Below, one piece after another: positions 15,175 through 21,955 of a DNA stretch of 25,853 nt (position 1 is the stretch's first letter; each line of letters begins with the position of its first letter). A model generated the notes under the pieces. It did no database searches. It was not told the DNA's origin and saw only the letters and a program-made list of their open reading frames with translations. Source of the stretch: a virus; IMG/VR virus record IMGVR_UViG_3300025324_000028, positions 1 through 25,853 of that record, one strand, 5' to 3'. The position numbers and the translations under genes were made by a program.

Positions 15175-15215
15175 CGCGTCCGTGGTTAGAACAGTCTTAG
15201 GGGCGCGCGGACGCG
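15175..15215 (-). other. Hairpin-forming inverted repeat before the tape measure gene
   Basis: Perfect 8-bp arms CGCGTCCG (15175-15182) and CGGACGCG (15208-15215) with a 25-nt loop, in the 99-nt gap between the chaperone stop and the tape measure start. There is no T-run, so it is not a classical terminator. It could shape the leader of the tape measure gene or be chance in GC-rich DNA. Confidence 0.3.
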
Positions 15216-15263
15216 GGAGAGGGACTGCCGACCCCGGTCGAGCGCTTCTCACGGCAGACACGC

Positions 15264-15900
15264 TCACAGCGTCCCTCCGAGCGGGTCTGGCCCGTCGCCG
15301 CCCCAGGGGATCTTCCTCCGATCCTTGACGTCGGGCGGGTCGTAGCCGTCGGGTCGGAAGCGGCTCTCGCCGCCCTCGTCCGCTAGCGCGATGCGATGCC
15401 GGACGAAGAGGGCCTCGTCCAGACAGAAGGCCGGCCAGCTCGCCAAGAGCTCACTCGGCCTCGTCCCGTACGCCTCCGCCATCGCTGCGACCGTCAGCGC
15501 CCGCTCCGTCTTCACGAAAGGTGGCGAGGCCCGCGACCCCCTGTTGGATCCAGACGAGGACGTAGCGGCGGTCTTCGTCCGACAGCTTCGAGAGCGGGAG
15601 CTCGCCGTTCTCAGGCTCGTCGTCCAGCGAGACCTTCGGCTCGACGAAGGCCGAGGCAACCGAGAAGGCCAGGAACTCGGCGGCTTCGCGGTAGTCCTGG
15701 AGTGGCTCGCCCTGGGCGACCTCGAGCGCCGCTTGCAGGAGCGGATTCGGGATCTCGCCGCGGCGCAGCTGCTCCATGACGGAAGGTCGCCGGAGGAGCG
15801 CGACCCCGCCGCTCGGCAGCGTGTGCAGCTCGGGCTCGTCGACCGGCCAGGCGTCGACCGTGGTCGGGGCTGTGCGCGGCGAGTTCTTAACGGTAGTCAT
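15264..15900 (-). CDS. Frameshifted tail assembly chaperone (G-T type fusion)
   Basis: The chaperone frame beginning at 15900 continues into a second frame that stays open to 15264. The second frame has no plausible start of its own and contains VKTERALTVAAMAEAYGTRP, then ELLASWPAFCLDEALF and a C-terminal charged tail. The change of frame is +1 (equivalently -2). The likeliest site is TTT-C at 15519-15516: the Phe tRNA on UUU can slip to UUC, giving LATF-VKTERA and a 211-residue fusion. An alternative is a -2 slip on the GGGGG run at about 15540-15536. After the site the zero frame has poor codon use, while the shifted frame looks coding. Chaperone pairs of this kind guide tape measure and tube assembly in siphophages, and are placed just as here. 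Confidence 0.75.
15451..15900 (-). CDS. Tail assembly chaperone, short (G-type) product
   Basis: The unshifted product of 149 residues. Its N-terminus, EPELHTLPSGGVALLRRPSV, is followed by a helical domain (ALEVAQGEPLQDYREAAEFL) and SDEDRRYVLVWIQQGVAGLA. The last 20 or so residues after the frameshift site are Gly/Asp/Arg-rich and look like untranslated-quality sequence, as in other phage G proteins. The ATG overlaps the stop of an alternative frame of the upstream paralogue (ATGA). It lies between major tail protein and tape measure. The N-terminal motif is repeated in the preceding ORF, so the two are probably paralogues. Confidence 0.75.
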   Translation of the reverse strand: MTTVKNSPRTAPTTVDAWPVDEPELHTLPSGGVALLRRPSVMEQLRRGEIPNPLLQAALEVAQGEPLQDYREAAEFLAFSVASAFVEPKVSLDDEPENGELPLSKLSDEDRRYVLVWIQQGVAGLATFREDGAGADGRSDGGGVRDEAE

Positions 15901-16174
15901 GCCGCGGCCTCGACGTTGGCGGCGAACTCGCGGACTCGCTCTCGCCGCCGATCTCGCCGCGACGCATCATTGCTAACACGCCCGGGCGCTGAAGCACCGC
16001 CACGTTGCCGCTCGGCAGCGTGTGCATTTCGGGCTCGTCGCGCTTCCAGGCAGACGCGCCGGTAGCTGCCTGCGGAGGCTTCTCGGCAGGCCTCGGCTTC
16101 GGCCCCTGCGGGCGCACCGCGGACGATTCGCGCCGCTCGGCCTCTTCGAGCTCGTGATCGAGAGCCGTGCTCAT
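15897..16174 (-). CDS. Paralogue of the tail chaperone N-terminus with an apparent frame change
   Basis: Begins with ATG 16174, overlapping the major tail protein stop (ATGA). Residues about 44-75 (KRDEPEMHTLPSGNVAVLQR followed by PGVLAMMRRGEI) match the start of the next gene (VDEPELHTLPSGGVALLRRP, then a conserved RRGEI). After GEIGG the zero frame runs on only to a stop at 15887 with poor codon use (SESASSPPTSRPRHDYR). The -1 frame gives RVREFAANVEAAA with near-perfect G/C third positions and ends exactly at the next gene's ATG (ATGA at 15900-15897). Thus the true product probably uses the -1 frame for its last 14 or so codons. The cause could be a programmed shift without a classical slippery heptamer, a recent single-base indel, or an assembly error. 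The zero-frame product is 95 residues. Probably a second chaperone. Confidence 0.6.
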
Positions 16175-17226
16175 GCGTAGGTGGCAATCGCGGTCGTATC
16201 GTTGACGAGCGTAAAGCGCACGTCATACCCAGCCGACTCGTCCCAGGCCGCGTACCAGTCGAACGAGGCGCCGCGCCGCCGGCGGTTCGTGATCTCGTCT
16301 GCGTCGCCGCCGACGTACTGGCAGGCGGGCATCTCGACCCAGAGCGAATACTTGTAGCTCGTCGCGGCGATCGACTTCGTCGACTTCCAGCGCGCCTTGG
16401 CCGAGAAGGTGGAGGCGTTGAGGAGCGCGTCGAAGTCGTCGGCGTCGAGTACGCGCTTCGGGACGGAGCCGGTCACCCGCACCTGCTGGTCACCGGCGAA
16501 CTCGAGGCTGGACGGGAAGAACGAGGCGGGATCGAGCAGCCAGCCAGGCGCTCCCTCGAGTGGGTTCTCGATCGCGAACGAGAAGTCGGCGGGCGTGCCG
16601 CCGCCTGTGAGCCAGGTCAGTGTCAGGTCGCCGCGGCGAAGCGGCGGGATTGCCGAGGCCACGAGCGTCGGGACGGTGGTCGTGTCGACTGCGAGACGCT
16701 GCAGGTAGCAGCCGAGGAGCTCGGCCGTGAGCTCGCCAGCGGCGTTTAGGCCGAGGCTCGAGACGCCATAGCCGTTGCCCTGGAAGCGAGCGAGCTCGTT
16801 CGCGTAGTTGATGATGATCTGCGCGGTCTGCGCCGTGATCCCGGTCTTCTTCGAGAAGACCCAGCGCTGCGGCCCGCCCGACGGAATAACCACGGCATCG
16901 GGATCGGTGATGATCCCGTCGCCGGCCGTGCGTACGCCGACGAAGCCGGCGAGCGACAGGAGCCAGGTCAGGTCCTTCCAGTACGCGCGCTCCGACAGCG
17001 AGCCGGCGGGCGTGTAGATGTCGATCAGGTCGGGCACGGAGCCCGCGATGCCGCGGAGTTCGTCGGCGCGGCTGAGATAGCCAGGCGCAGGCGAAAGGCG
17101 TGCCGCTCGAGAGGGGAGGTAGAGCTTGTCCGTCGAGACGCGCGAGGGAGTGGTTGCGTCGTCCCATGTGACCTGGTTGAGCGGACTCTCCTCGAGCGCC
17201 ATCTGCATGAAGTCGACGGCGGGCAT
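16171..17226 (-). CDS. Major tail (tube) protein
   Basis: A 351-residue protein located between head-tail connector genes and the tail chaperones, where the tube protein is expected. It is beta-rich, with segments such as TGITAQTAQIIINYANELAR, VPTLVASAIPPLRRGDLTLT and STKSIAATSYKYSLWVEMPA. The C-terminal part (SFDWYAAWDESAGYDVRFTL) would suit the tube beta-sandwich. Start ATG 17226 is immediately after the previous TAG, with GAGGAGG about 11 nt upstream. Longer than lambda gpV (246 residues), which would allow an additional surface domain. Assignment rests mainly on order and size, less on direct similarity. Confidence 0.7.
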   Translation of the reverse strand: MPAVDFMQMALEESPLNQVTWDDATTPSRVSTDKLYLPSRAARLSPAPGYLSRADELRGIAGSVPDLIDIYTPAGSLSERAYWKDLTWLLSLAGFVGVRTAGDGIITDPDAVVIPSGGPQRWVFSKKTGITAQTAQIIINYANELARFQGNGYGVSSLGLNAAGELTAELLGCYLQRLAVDTTTVPTLVASAIPPLRRGDLTLTWLTGGGTPADFSFAIENPLEGAPGWLLDPASFFPSSLEFAGDQQVRVTGSVPKRVLDADDFDALLNASTFSAKARWKSTKSIAATSYKYSLWVEMPACQYVGGDADEITNRRRRGASFDWYAAWDESAGYDVRFTLVNDTTAIATYA

Positions 17227-17541
17227 CTAGGCCTCTGCCTCCTCGGCCGGCGGCTCCGGCTCTTCCTCAGACGTGGCGGCCTCTGCCTCCTCGGGAGCGA
17301 AGCCGAAGTGATTCTCTGCAACCGGCAGCGGGGCCGAGCCCTTCTTCACGCTCTTCTCCTCGAGCGGAAGGCCGAGCTCTGCCACGGCTGCGCTCATCGC
17401 CTCGACCGACTCGAATGCGCCGAGCGCGACGAACGCCTGCGCCTCGATCGCCTCCCCTGGCGTCCAGACGCCGGGGAATCCCGGGAACGTCATCGGCCCG
17501 TTGCCGACGGCCCCTTCGGGAAGAACGAACGCGAGACTCAC
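17227..17541 (-). CDS. Small late protein with acidic tail (104 aa)
   Basis: A 104-residue protein starting with GTG 17541, 3 nt after a perfect inverted-repeat version of the 11-mer motif. The N-terminal part is Gly/Pro-rich (FVLPEGAVGNGPMTFPGFPG), followed by a helix (EAIEAQAFVALGAFESVEAM). The last 25 residues are almost only Glu, Ala and Pro, hence disordered and acidic. It lies between the head-tail connector and the major tail protein. A head-completion or tail-terminator role would suit the position, but the sequence does not show it. Confidence 0.7.
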   Translation of the reverse strand: MSLAFVLPEGAVGNGPMTFPGFPGVWTPGEAIEAQAFVALGAFESVEAMSAAVAELGLPLEEKSVKKGSAPLPVAENHFGFAPEEAEAATSEEEPEPPAEEAEA

Positions 17542-17544
17542 GGC

Positions 17545-17555
17545 CGAGTATCGGC
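17545..17555 (-). promoter_or_regulatory. Start-associated 11-mer, copy 4
   Basis: Exact GCCGATACTCG on the minus strand, 3 nt before GTG 17541. Here the flanking bases complete the perfect dyad GCCGA-TAC-TCGGC. Confidence 0.8.
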
Positions 17556-17563
17556 TCGGATGG

Positions 17564-18055
17564 TCACAGAGACTGCCCCTTCGCGAAGCCGGGAGCGAGC
17601 GAGGGCGTCAACGTAAGCGCCTCGGCCTGCACCTGCTCGGGCGTCCCGTAGTCCGGGTTCTCCTCCCAGAAGTCGCCGGCGGATGCGCCGGCACCCGCCG
17701 ACTCGAGGGCAGCGACGGCCGGGAAGGTGCCCTTCGCGATCGCGGCGAGCGCGGCGAGCCAGACAGCCTGCGCGTACTTCTGAAGCTCCTCGAGCCCGTC
17801 GTCGCCAGGCACGCCGATCAGCGCGCGGGCGAGTGCTCCATAGGCCGTGACGTCGAGGAGTGCAGCCTTCGCCGCAGCGTCGGTGACGGGAGTCGAGATC
17901 CCACGCGCGGCGATCGCTGCATTGATCTCGGCCTCGACGTCGACCAGGAGCTTCTCGATGGTCGTCTCGTCGGGCTGCTTGCCGGCAACGGAGAAGAGCG
18001 GTGCGTAACGGCCGGCCCTGGCCTCGACGTCCGCGAACGTGGCGTAGCTCGCCAC
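17564..18055 (-). CDS. Head-tail connector / adaptor protein (gp6-like)
   Basis: A 163-residue helical protein. The opening MASYATFADVEARAGR and the following DETTIEKLLVDVEAEINAAI resemble head-tail connector (adaptor) proteins of siphophages, which bind the portal and continue the DNA channel. Position between major capsid protein and tail genes agrees. Starts with GTG 18055, 6 nt after the preceding stop (tandem TAG codons). The C-terminal 50 residues are Ala/Gly-rich and extended. Similarity is judged by eye. Confidence 0.65.
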   Translation of the reverse strand: MASYATFADVEARAGRYAPLFSVAGKQPDETTIEKLLVDVEAEINAAIAARGISTPVTDAAAKAALLDVTAYGALARALIGVPGDDGLEELQKYAQAVWLAALAAIAKGTFPAVAALESAGAGASAGDFWEENPDYGTPEQVQAEALTLTPSLAPGFAKGQSL

Positions 18056-18061
18056 GTACTA

Positions 18062-18334
18062 CTACTCGCCGGACTCGTCTTCTGCTGCGGGCTCGGACTC
18101 CTGTGCCGCTGCCTCTGCGGAGGCCTCATCCTTTGCTGCGGGCTCGGACTCCTCGGCGGGAGCCTCGCCCGCCTTGCCCTTGCGGGCCTTCTTCGGAGCC
18201 TCGATCGAACCCGACGCAAGATGGCGCTCGAAGTCCTCGTCCGAAAGAGCGACGGTGTCGCCCTTCGAGTAGCGGACCGTACCCTCGCCCTCGATGACGC
18301 CCAGCCGATCGGCGAGAACCGTGGCCTTCGGCAT
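18062..18334 (-). CDS. Small protein with acidic repeated tail (90 aa)
   Basis: A 90-residue protein that begins MPKATVLADRLGVIEGEGTV, overlapping the major capsid stop as TGATG. The first 45 residues look like a compact beta domain (VRYSKGDTVALSDEDFERHL). The tail is basic (PKKARKGKAG) then acidic, with the unit ESEPAA occurring twice; these are encoded by a 20-bp direct DNA repeat (near 18078 and 18137). Small proteins with a similar opening often follow phage capsid genes. Possibly a head completion or capsid-associated factor. Confidence 0.7.
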   Translation of the reverse strand: MPKATVLADRLGVIEGEGTVRYSKGDTVALSDEDFERHLASGSIEAPKKARKGKAGEAPAEESEPAAKDEASAEAAAQESEPAAEDESGE

Positions 18335-19275
18335 CAGGCGATCGAGGTGATGTTCACGACCGCGTCGGGCTGCACGAGCGCGATCGCGGGCCAGCGGCCG
18401 GCGAAGATCTCGGAGTGCACCATCGGCTTGCCGCCCTTCTCGACCTTCGTGTAGATCGGGCGGAAGCCGGGACCCGGATCGTAGGCCGACCAGCCCTCGG
18501 TTCCATCGGGCCGCTCGTCGGCGATCGTGCCGGCAATGCCCGAGTCCATGAGGATCGCGGTCGCGGCCGGGCACTGCGGCGTGAAGACGATCGCTCCGAG
18601 TCCGAGGAAGGGGGCGATCATGCCCGTGCGGATCTGACCCGACTCGGTCTCGCGCGGCAGCGCTGCGCGAAGAGCCGTGTTGTTGAGGAGATCCTGGCGG
18701 CGAGCCGTGTTCAGGACGAGCGTCGCGCCGGAGAAGCCGTCGTAGCCGTTGTCCTTCAGCTCGAGCAGCTCCTGCGCCTCGGCGATCTCGTCGATGATGT
18801 CCGTCCCGACGGTCGTCCACACCGCGGCCGAGCCGTTCGTCTGGATTGCCGGGTAGGTCGCAGTGTCCGTGAGGACAGCCATCGCGAGCGAGTCGATGCG
18901 GCGCGTGAGCCGGTTCGCGAGCTTGCGCAGTCCGCGCTGCACCATGTCGCGCTGGTTGCGGCGGACGGCGAGATTCGTGATCCGCACCCCAAATCCGTAC
19001 TGGCGGACGGCTGCCGTCTTGACGGCCTCCGACCAGTCGGTCATCGGGAAGTCGGCGCCTTCTGCGATCTCGGAGGGATCGTCGTCGACGTATATCGACT
19101 CGAGCTCCTGGTAGCGCATCGCGCCGCCGGCGACCTGGTCAGGCGAGCCCGGCAGGAAGAGGCGGTCGGCGATGAGCCGCTTGTTGACGAGGTTGACGAG
19201 TTCGCGCGAAAGGAGGGCCGGCTGCTTGAGAAGCGCCTGAACGGTGAGCGTGGGCGACGATGATGCGTACGGCAT
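18334..19275 (-). CDS. Major capsid protein, HK97 fold
   Basis: A 313-residue protein. Features typical of HK97-fold capsid proteins of actinophages include the N-arm (TLTVQALLKQPALLSRELVN), an E-loop-like strand (MRYQELESIYVDDDPSEIAE followed by GADFPMTDW), the spine helix with VRRNQRDMVQRGLRKLANRL, and the A-domain (ATLVLNTARRQDLLNNTALR; GLGAIVFTPQCPAATAILMD). It lies after the protease/scaffold and decoration genes, the canonical order. GGTGAGG precedes the ATG by about 7 nt, and the gap to the previous stop is 1 nt. It has no N-terminal scaffold delta domain; scaffolding is supplied by the nested product upstream. Confidence 0.88.
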   Translation of the reverse strand: MPYASSSPTLTVQALLKQPALLSRELVNLVNKRLIADRLFLPGSPDQVAGGAMRYQELESIYVDDDPSEIAEGADFPMTDWSEAVKTAAVRQYGFGVRITNLAVRRNQRDMVQRGLRKLANRLTRRIDSLAMAVLTDTATYPAIQTNGSAAVWTTVGTDIIDEIAEAQELLELKDNGYDGFSGATLVLNTARRQDLLNNTALRAALPRETESGQIRTGMIAPFLGLGAIVFTPQCPAATAILMDSGIAGTIADERPDGTEGWSAYDPGPGFRPIYTKVEKGGKPMVHSEIFAGRWPAIALVQPDAVVNITSIA

Positions 19276-19276
19276 C

Positions 19277-19714
19277 TCAGACCCTCACCAGGCAGCGGCC
19301 AGAGGCCTCGTCGGCGATGTCCTCGAGCGCGATCCCGACCATGCCCAGCGCGGCGTTGATCGCCGCCTCGACGGTCGTCTCGTTCAGGGTCGCGGTCGTG
19401 TCGATTACGAGCGTGGAGACGTGCCCCTCGTTGCCGGCGCCCGTCGCGACCGCGAGCTGATCGCCAGCCGTCACAGCACCTTCCGCCGTCAGCTTGGCGA
19501 TGTAGCCGTGGCACTGCACGGCGATCACGTCGCCGGCGGCGCCGGCGCTCTGCAGCGCGACTCCGACGACCTTCTTCGAGCCGACCGCGGCCTCGCCGAC
19601 CGTCATGCCGGCGGTGACCGCGACGAGCGTTCCGGCGTCGATGGCTGCGGCGGCGGCGAAGGAGACCTTCGAGCCGGGGCCGTAGATCGGAGTTATGCCG
19701 CCCGAGACGGCCAG
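19277..19714 (-). CDS. Capsid decoration protein (DUF2190-like), apparent CTG start
   Basis: The body (VGSKKVVGVALQSAGAAGDV; VQCHGYIAKLTAEGAVTAGD) is typical of DUF2190-type capsid cement proteins: small beta proteins with many Gly/Ala/Val. The first ATG (19606) would remove the conserved start. Coding quality continues upstream through ITPIYGPGSKVSFAAAAAID to LAVSGG, directly after an in-frame TAG. Family members usually begin MAVxGG...YGPG, so the first codon should be CTG at 19714-19712. A strong GGAGGAG lies 9 nt upstream of that CTG. Length is then 145 residues. Either CTG is used as start or a point change has damaged an ATG. It would stabilise the capsid surface. Confidence 0.75.
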   Translation of the reverse strand: MAVSGGITPIYGPGSKVSFAAAAAIDAGTLVAVTAGMTVGEAAVGSKKVVGVALQSAGAAGDVIAVQCHGYIAKLTAEGAVTAGDQLAVATGAGNEGHVSTLVIDTTATLNETTVEAAINAALGMVGIALEDIADEASGRCLVRV

Positions 19715-20311
19715 CTAGATCAGCTCCTCCACCTTGACGTTCATGCGCGAAGCGAGGTCGGCCTCGTAGGCCTTCTCGAGCTGCTCCTGCTCGGTCTTCT
19801 CCTCGGCCGAAGGCTGATCCGAACCGTGCTCGCGGACGAGCTCCTCGTCGGGCTTCAGCTCGGAGACGAAGTCCTTGGCGCCCTCGGAATCCTTGTCGAA
19901 AAGGCGCTCGAGCTTCTCGCGTGCGCCCGGCGCGATCTTGCCTACCTTGATCGCGTCCTCGACGAAACCGTTGCGCCGCTCGACGCGGAGCTCCTCGGCG
20001 GTGTCCTTCGAAGTCTTCTCGGCGGCCTCGAGGCGGCGCTCGAGCTCTTTGTAGCGCTCGTTCTCCTCGCCTGTGTCGTCTCCGCCGTGCTCGTTCTTGC
20101 GCTTGAGCGCCTCGAGGAGCTTGTCGGCGGTGACATCGTCACCCTCGACTCCGGCGAGTGAGGCGAGCTCCTTCGCCTGATCGTCCGAGACAATCGGCGC
20201 TGGCTGCTCTCCCGTGATCCCTGCAGCGCCCAGCATCTCGTCCGTGACCTTGTCGGCCTCGAGGCCCGTGGCCTCCGCGAACTGCTTGCGCTGCTTCTCG
20301 GAGAACTTCAT
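19715..20311 (-). CDS. Nested scaffolding protein from an in-frame internal start
   Basis: In-frame ATG at 20311-20309 begins MKFSEKQRKQFAEATGLEAD and yields 198 residues sharing the C-terminus of the protease. The 11-mer motif stands 4 nt upstream of this ATG, exactly as it does upstream of six independent gene starts, although here it lies inside coding sequence. The product is almost entirely helical, highly charged and lacks aromatic residues, as scaffolds do. Lambda Nu3 and Mu Z are expressed in the same nested way. No Shine-Dalgarno is visible, so the motif is the only start signal. Confidence 0.75.
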   Translation of the reverse strand: MKFSEKQRKQFAEATGLEADKVTDEMLGAAGITGEQPAPIVSDDQAKELASLAGVEGDDVTADKLLEALKRKNEHGGDDTGEENERYKELERRLEAAEKTSKDTAEELRVERRNGFVEDAIKVGKIAPGAREKLERLFDKDSEGAKDFVSELKPDEELVREHGSDQPSAEEKTEQEQLEKAYEADLASRMNVKVEELI

Positions 20312-20935
20312 CGCGCGAGTATCGGCAGGAGTGGCGCCTGAACCGGGGTCGAGCTCGCGGAAGAGGGCCTCGGCGGCGTGCTCGAGGAGGAGCTCGACGA
20401 GCTCGGGCTTCGCCGGCGGGTTCTCGTAGATGACGAGCACTCGACGCTCGGCGTCGCCTTCGTACAGCTTGACGACGTCCTCGAGCGTCGAGATCGCCGG
20501 CAACCGATCGCCGAGCCAGGCGAGCCCGGTTACGACCAGGTCGTAGGTCTTGCCCGTCTTCTGGCTCGTGATCGACGACAGCTCGGCCGAGCGCTTGCGG
20601 TAGGCGCCTGCCTTTACGAGCTCGCCGAAGACCTTCGGGACCTTCTTGATGTCGGCGAGGTACTTCGTGCCGTCGGCGTTCAGCCGGTGATTCGAGAGCC
20701 AGCCCACGGCCGGGCTCGAGCGAAGCGCGCCCTCCTGCGACTCGCCCATCTTGCGGTGACCGATACGCGACGGCGCCTGAAGCTCGCCGGCGAGCTCGTT
20801 CGCCGCGTCGACCATCGCCCGCAGCTGCTCCTTCGTGTAGTGGTCGCCCTCGGGCGGTGAGCCGATCGCATGGACGGGGCCGCCCGTGCTAAGGATCTCC
20901 ACTTCCTCAAGATCAACCGTTTGTAGATCCGGCAT
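19715..20935 (-). CDS. Mu gpI-like head maturation protease fused to scaffold
   Basis: A 406-residue protein. Residues about 1-190 resemble the Mu-like protease family: EGDHYTKEQLRAMVDAANEL; APSRIGHRKMGE; SSPAVGWLSNHRLNADGTKY; GAYRKRSAELSS; DLVVTGLAWLGDRLPA. The candidate catalytic residues are His in GHRK and Ser in RSAE, the positions conserved in that family. Residues 209-406 are charged, helical scaffold-like sequence (KELERRLEAAEKTSKDTAEE) that ends MNVKVEELI. The ATG at 20935 lies 3 nt from the 11-mer motif. The protease would process scaffold and perhaps capsid parts during assembly, in the arrangement known for lambda C/Nu3 and Mu I/Z. Confidence 0.85.
   Translation of the reverse strand: MPDLQTVDLEEVEILSTGGPVHAIGSPPEGDHYTKEQLRAMVDAANELAGELQAPSRIGHRKMGESQEGALRSSPAVGWLSNHRLNADGTKYLADIKKVPKVFGELVKAGAYRKRSAELSSITSQKTGKTYDLVVTGLAWLGDRLPAISTLEDVVKLYEGDAERRVLVIYENPPAKPELVELLLEHAAEALFRELDPGSGATPADTRAMKFSEKQRKQFAEATGLEADKVTDEMLGAAGITGEQPAPIVSDDQAKELASLAGVEGDDVTADKLLEALKRKNEHGGDDTGEENERYKELERRLEAAEKTSKDTAEELRVERRNGFVEDAIKVGKIAPGAREKLERLFDKDSEGAKDFVSELKPDEELVREHGSDQPSAEEKTEQEQLEKAYEADLASRMNVKVEELI
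20316..20326 (-). promoter_or_regulatory. Start-associated 11-mer, copy 5 (internal, scaffold)
   Basis: Exact GCCGATACTCG on the minus strand inside the protease frame, 4 nt before the internal ATG 20311. Confidence 0.8.
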
Positions 20936-20938
20936 GAC

Positions 20939-20949
20939 CGAGTATCGGC
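20939..20949 (-). promoter_or_regulatory. Start-associated 11-mer, copy 6 (protease)
   Basis: Exact GCCGATACTCG on the minus strand, 3 nt before the protease ATG 20935, in a 27-nt gap after the upstream TAG. Confidence 0.8.
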
Positions 20950-20962
20950 GCGGCCGCTCGCT

Positions 20963-21478
20963 CTAGCCGAAACGTTCCACAGTCTCGAGCCTGAAGACGA
21001 GGAGCACGGCGCATCTCCACTTCGAGAACTCACGGCCGTCCTCGGTCAGGTCAGCCGGGAGCACGTCCGTCCGCCAGGTCACCGCACCCGCGTCGTTCGG
21101 GATCTCCGCCTCACCGAAGGCGCCGGTCTGGGAGAGCACTTCGAGCACGCAGCGGGCCATGCCGAGCGAAGCTTCGTAGGTCGGGCCGATCTCGCCGCGC
21201 TCGCCCTCGAACCAGATTACGACGGCGATCTGCGGGAAGTGGTCGCCCTCACTGCGGTCGATCGCCCACTGTGCGGTCGCGCCGTCGGTCGCGGCGACCT
21301 CGATCGCAGGGAACTCGATGAGAGGGTCGGCGGCTCCGAAATGGAACGCGACGGGCGCGGTCAGCGTGACTTCGTTCTCGGGCTCCGCGTTGAAGGCTGC
21401 GATCTGCGTCGGCAAGTTCGCCTGGAGAGAGGCAATCGCGGAACGGATGATCGGCGCGGCGAACGTAATCGAGGGCAT
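20963..21478 (-). CDS. Head/tail connector-type protein (171 aa)
   Basis: A 171-residue protein with a helical start (SITFAAPIIRSAIASLQANL) and a beta-rich body (PLIEFPAIEVAATDGATAQW; HFPQIAVVIWFEGERGEIGP). It ends with REFSKWRCAVLLVFRLETVE. The pattern of an N-terminal helix then strands, with a conserved W-x-x-x-x-x-V-x-F type end, is seen in small tail-completion or stopper proteins. Lies between the gpG-like protein and the protease. The ATG is 4 nt after the 11-mer motif, which fills the entire 15-nt gap from the previous TGA. Specific role not certain. Confidence 0.7.
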   Translation of the reverse strand: MPSITFAAPIIRSAIASLQANLPTQIAAFNAEPENEVTLTAPVAFHFGAADPLIEFPAIEVAATDGATAQWAIDRSEGDHFPQIAVVIWFEGERGEIGPTYEASLGMARCVLEVLSQTGAFGEAEIPNDAGAVTWRTDVLPADLTEDGREFSKWRCAVLLVFRLETVERFG

Positions 21479-21482
21479 CGAG

Positions 21483-21493
21483 CGAGTATCGGC
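21483..21493 (-). promoter_or_regulatory. Start-associated 11-mer, copy 7
   Basis: Exact GCCGATACTCG on the minus strand. It begins at the base after the upstream TGA and ends 4 nt before ATG 21478, so it is the whole intergenic region except four bases. Confidence 0.8.
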
Positions 21494-21955
21494 TCAGGTC
21501 AAGCGGCGGAGAAGATCCCGTACGTAGTCCTCTGCGGCCTCGCCGAGCTCGTGCTCAGCCTGCAGCGGCAGCCGCTCGAAGATCAGGGGTCTGGCCGGCA
21601 TCGAAGCTGTACCGCTCTGATGATGCTGAAGTTTGGGGTCGTCAATCTGAAGCGTCAGGCTCTTTGCAGTTGCGCGCCGCGAGGGTCGCGAGGCCGCCTG
21701 CTTCATGGCGCCCGTGGCCTGGAGAATCTGAGGCCGCAGGCCGAGCCGCGCCTTGCGATCGACCGTCGAGAAGGCGAGCGGTGCCCAGCCGCCGGAGCCG
21801 AAGCTGCCTTCGGTCTCGAACTGCTGACGCATCCAGCCGACGAAGAGCGGGACGACCTTCGGCCAGAACGAGCGCAGGTCTGTCAGGAAGAGCGCCAGCC
21901 GCGCTAGGTCGCGGTCGGCGTCGTCGGAGTCGACGCGGATGCGAATGTCGGTCAT
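21494..21955 (-). CDS. Phage virion morphogenesis protein (Mu gpG/tail completion-like)
   Basis: A 153-residue protein. The N-terminal helix (RDLARLALFLTDLRSFWPKV followed by VPLFVGWMRQQFETEGSFGSGGWAPL) and the segment HHQSGTASMPARPLIF are characteristic of phage virion morphogenesis family proteins. That family has conserved H-Q-x-G and P-x-R-P/x-F/I near the C-terminus, and includes Mu gpG and P2 gpS. They act in head-tail joining or tail completion. The ATG overlaps the stop of the gpF-like gene (ATGA), mirroring the F-G order of Mu. Confidence 0.8.
   Translation of the reverse strand: MTDIRIRVDSDDADRDLARLALFLTDLRSFWPKVVPLFVGWMRQQFETEGSFGSGGWAPLAFSTVDRKARLGLRPQILQATGAMKQAASRPSRRATAKSLTLQIDDPKLQHHQSGTASMPARPLIFERLPLQAEHELGEAAEDYVRDLLRRLT

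Noticed and set aside
13023-15200. 725-codon plus-strand open frame opposite the tape measure gene
   Set aside because: Long antisense frames are common in GC-rich DNA with strong third-position bias. The product is Arg/Leu/Asp-rich without family features and the minus frame is a clear tape measure.
15175-15215. Inverted repeat as a transcription terminator
   Set aside because: Long loop and no T-run on either strand; kept only as a weak hairpin.
18070-18160. 20-bp direct repeat near 18078 and 18137 as a mobile or att site
   Set aside because: It encodes the repeated ESEPAA unit of an acidic tail, in frame, so it is explained by protein sequence.
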